Assembly (NCBI RefSeq): GCF_910596095.1
Contig: NC_056550.1
Span: 23,928,001 to 23,992,000, forward strand
From: Thunnus maccoyii
Lineage: Eukaryota > Chordata > Actinopteri > Scombriformes > Scombridae
Length of the DNA: 64,000 bases
Direction of reading: 5' to 3'
A model generated the notes under the pieces. It was given only the letters and a program-made list of their open reading frames with translations. It did no database searches and was not told where the DNA came from. Below, piece by piece: positions 62,901 to 64,000 of the stretch. Every line of letters begins with the position of its first letter. Within the stretch, counting starts at the first letter, position 1. A program made the translations under genes and the position numbers.

Positions 62901-63858
62901 AGTTGAATCTGGTGGTTTCTGACTTTCTGCTCCTGTAGATGCTTTTTCTGACAGTTTTATTTAAATGGGTGAATTGGTTCATGGATCAACAGCGTCTGAC
63001 CTTCACTTTTATGTGTGTCTTGAATTTTCTATCCCTCAATACAGGAGCCTACGCCGGACAGCCCCAGGCAGCGTATGGTAAGAGAGATTTACGATTGAAG
63101 CAGCATCAGGGACAAGAGCTAATGTGTGTTCCTCTGGCTGCTGTACACTGTCAAAAATACACCGAGACAGGACCAAATAGACAGCAATGGGACTGTTGGA
63201 GCCTCCATCAAAGCTGTAGAGTCCTAGTGGATAAAGATAATATGAACAAATTGTTGTTCTTCCCAGCGTGCAAAGCTGCAGACTGTGTAATAGTTTCAGT
63301 GTGTTCAAATGTGTGTGTGTGTGTGTGTGTGTAGCATTTGATTATCTAATAAACAGATATATAGTTCCAATCAAATGCTACAGCAAAAAAGTCAAATCAC
63401 CCTTTACTTGTCTACAAAATCTCAGCCAAATCAGTTATTTTTTGAGAAACTGTTCAAGCTGGAGGGAAAAATGCCAATTCACCAAACAGAGCTCTGTGAA
63501 AATTTTCCGTGATGTTTGAAAGTTTGTCACTGAAGCCCCCGTCGTCTTCTTTCAGGACCACTTGGTGCAGGACTGGAATCGCCCGCCGGTAAATATGGTG
63601 AGCATAGCTGACGTGACCTCATCCTTCAGTCGCACTATTAGTCAGACTTTTGTCAATGTGGCTTTCTGTGCATGAGTCAGACTTTAGCTAGAGAATAGCA
63701 TGAAGCTGTGTGATAATGTGTGCAGGTGAAAAAAGAAAGAAGAGATATGAGTCAGTTTGTCCATCTGATTTTTTTATTTTTTATTTTTTTCCCTGCAGGA
63801 GGAGGAGCTGCTCAGGTTCCTTATGGTGGAGCTCCAGTGATTCCCACTGGACTGGAGG
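47971..63858 (+). CDS. Glycine-rich elastin-like secreted protein (3' partial)
   Basis: Exons: 47971-48037, 50029-50076, 50644-50670, 50918-50971, 51077-51109, 51807-51881, 52047-52118, 53641-53670, 53963-54007, 56002-57009, 58323-58364, 60955-61017, 61126-61173, 61297-61350, 61941-61997, 62477-62536, 62637-62696, 63045-63077, 63556-63597 and 63799-63858 join to about 659 residues, running off the window. Exon 1 is a signal peptide (MLVPALLQTSLILWLAQQTL). Every internal exon is a multiple of 3 and phase 1-1, usually splitting a glycine, as in tropoelastin. Most encode Gly/Tyr/Pro/Ala motifs (GYNGGVGTYPGAGLGPGGYG, GLGQGAYLGGAAGKLGG, NGNGNGNGNGYGDGYGAG) with sparse lysines (GIGVKPGG). The 1008 nt exon is different: 336 polar, charged residues with few glycines. 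A secreted matrix role is inferred. It may correspond to GREP1 (human 16p13.3, same region as ELOB) or an elastin relative; I cannot decide. No cysteines or classical poly-Ala-Lys crosslink blocks are seen so far. Confidence 0.85.
48255..48425. repeat. Diverged LINE/SINE-type tail fragment
   Basis: AAAGTGCTTCACATAAAACA followed by an A-rich AAAAGGCATCAAGACAGAAT stretch, a common fish retroelement tail. In intron 1 of the glycine-rich gene. Weak evidence. Confidence 0.4.
48496..48765 (+). mobile_element. tRNA-derived SINE
   Basis: The head has an RNA polymerase III A box (GTGGCTCAGGAGG, 48505-48517) and B box (GGTTCGATTCC, 48551-48561), then the usual body CCACATGCTGAAGTGTCTTT, GGGCAAGATACTGAACCCTG and tail AGTGCTCTATACC. 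In intron 1 of the glycine-rich gene. The head is SINE-bound, so not called as a tRNA gene. Confidence 0.9.
50387..50622. repeat. Element A, copy 10
   Basis: From TTAGCGCTGCAATAATCAGT to TGGTTAGTTGCAGCCCTAAT, with GGAAACAGTGATCGACATAT inside. Internally shortened. It ends about 20 bp before the acceptor of exon 3 of the glycine-rich gene (50644). Confidence 0.8.
51300..51660. repeat. AACCCA/TGGGTC-rich repeat
   Basis: TGACCCAGTG, AACTGGGTCAAAACAACCC, AACCCAGTATTG and CAAGCTGGGTAC recur in both orientations across this intron, as in a known style of fish MITE. Ends not defined. Confidence 0.5.
52440..52905. repeat. Element B, copy lacking the outer left arm
   Basis: It holds CACAGTCCTCCTTCTGTGCA, CTTCAGTCGTCCAAATGAGT, the mirrored ATGAACAGGAGGAATGATTA, and ends AGGTGAACCCGTCCTTTAAA. 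In the intron between exons 7 and 8 of the glycine-rich gene. Confidence 0.8.
54727..54752. repeat. Element C terminus fragment
   Basis: ACGTCCATATTTTTTTACAG and TCTATGG match the right end of element C. Only the terminus is recognisable. Confidence 0.45.
54752..54855 (-). mobile_element. tRNA-derived SINE head, minus strand
   Basis: On the minus strand: TGGCCTGATAGTTCAGGCGC (A-box-like), GGTTTTATTCC (weak B box) and TTGCATGTCGTACCC, a typical fish SINE ordering. Only the head is left; it abuts the element C end. Confidence 0.6.
57640..57690. repeat. Short retroelement tail fragment
   Basis: GTCAAGTCAAGTCAGTTTTT followed by TACAGCCCAAATATCACAAA, a common fish retroelement-tail motif. The flanking intron 57010-58322 otherwise shows only a candidate dead exon at 58219. 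Confidence 0.4.
58219..58262 (+). other. Candidate alternative or decayed exon of the glycine-rich gene
   Basis: After a good acceptor (GATCTTCAG) the phase-1 frame reads YDNGPGVENNAED and then stops at 58260-58262, with no donor before the stop. The glycine/tyrosine start resembles the gene's other cassettes. It could be a short-isoform terminal exon or a cassette that lost its donor. Skipping it leaves the frame intact. A similar start (GATATGATCCAGG) follows CCAG at about 58503, also without a donor. Confidence 0.4.
58437..58476. repeat. Perfect short hairpin
   Basis: GTTTAAGCTTCTGACAG (58437-58453), a 6 nt loop, and the exact reverse complement at 58460-58476. TTCTGTCAGAAG is then repeated at once. 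Too short for a microRNA precursor. Confidence 0.85.
59935..60510. repeat. Long non-autonomous fish repeat
   Basis: It carries AGGTTGTTCACGTTTTCCAC, GGCCAATCAGAACAGAGTGG, GACAGGAGCTAAAACGGCCT and ends ACGTCTCCTTTAA; the last 100 bp recur at 1785-1895. It lies in the intron before the 60955 exon. A frame at 60110-60370 inside it is not a gene. Confidence 0.7.
63311..63332. repeat. (GT)n microsatellite
   Basis: Eleven GT units in the intron between the 63045 and 63556 exons of the glycine-rich gene. Confidence 0.95.
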
Positions 63859-64000
63859 GTAAGAGCTGCACGTGCTCTCAACTTTGCAACCTTAATCCCT
63901 GTAATTTAGAGTCATTGTATTAAGTTACATCAAGTGATGCATGATAAGAAGTTCTGCCTCGGCCACTGAAAATACTAATTAAACAAATTAAACAGCTTAA

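Noticed and set aside
1-64000. CRISPR array, rRNA, operon or phage-type structures
   Set aside because: No regularly spaced repeats, rRNA motifs or bacterial gene organisation; introns and fish repeats throughout.

Overview
This 64 kb window is vertebrate nuclear DNA, almost certainly from a percomorph-like teleost. Genes are split by GT-AG introns, intergenic and intronic DNA is AT-rich, and it is packed with the short non-autonomous DNA transposons, tRNA-derived SINEs and L2-like LINE remnants usual in bony fish. No bacterial, viral or organellar gene organisation is present. Exon borders below were read by eye from splice sites and reading-frame continuity.

Layout. (1) 1.3-4.9 kb, plus strand: a gene joining the second half of a THAP zinc finger to an integrase-like region, 5' end not found. 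(2) 8.9-13.6 kb, plus: elob (elongin B), complete in four coding exons. (3) 17.2-20.1 kb, plus: a three-exon HARBI1-like gene (435 aa) whose nuclease acidic residues are altered. (4) 22.9-24.7 kb, minus: a two-exon Myb/SANT-like (MADF-type) DNA-binding protein (232 aa). (5) 25.7-31.9 kb, plus: armc5 (about 1265 aa), head to head with gene 4 across a 956 bp interval holding several ZNF143/THAP11-type motifs. (6) 34.2-34.9 kb, minus: a COX6A subunit, probably cox6a2. (7) 48.0-63.9 kb and beyond, plus: a glycine-rich, elastin-like secreted protein built from at least 21 exons, nearly all symmetrical phase-1 cassettes, with one unusual 1008 nt non-glycine-rich exon.

How the genes relate. COX6A2 and ARMC5 are neighbours on human 16p11.2 and ELOB lies on 16p13.3, so the block fits conserved chromosome 16p synteny. 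Genes 3 and 4 resemble the two proteins encoded by Harbinger transposons (transposase and Myb-like partner) and lie 2.8 kb apart in convergent orientation. This may be a domesticated two-protein system still genetically linked. elob and armc5 both encode ubiquitin-ligase components, but nothing here shows a functional link.

Intergenic DNA. At least ten copies of one roughly 300 bp GCTGCAACTA-type element, several copies of a palindromic element, CTCF-motif-bearing MITEs and hAT-type MITEs are present. Several are nested inside each other. The interval 35-47.8 kb holds no gene I can support.
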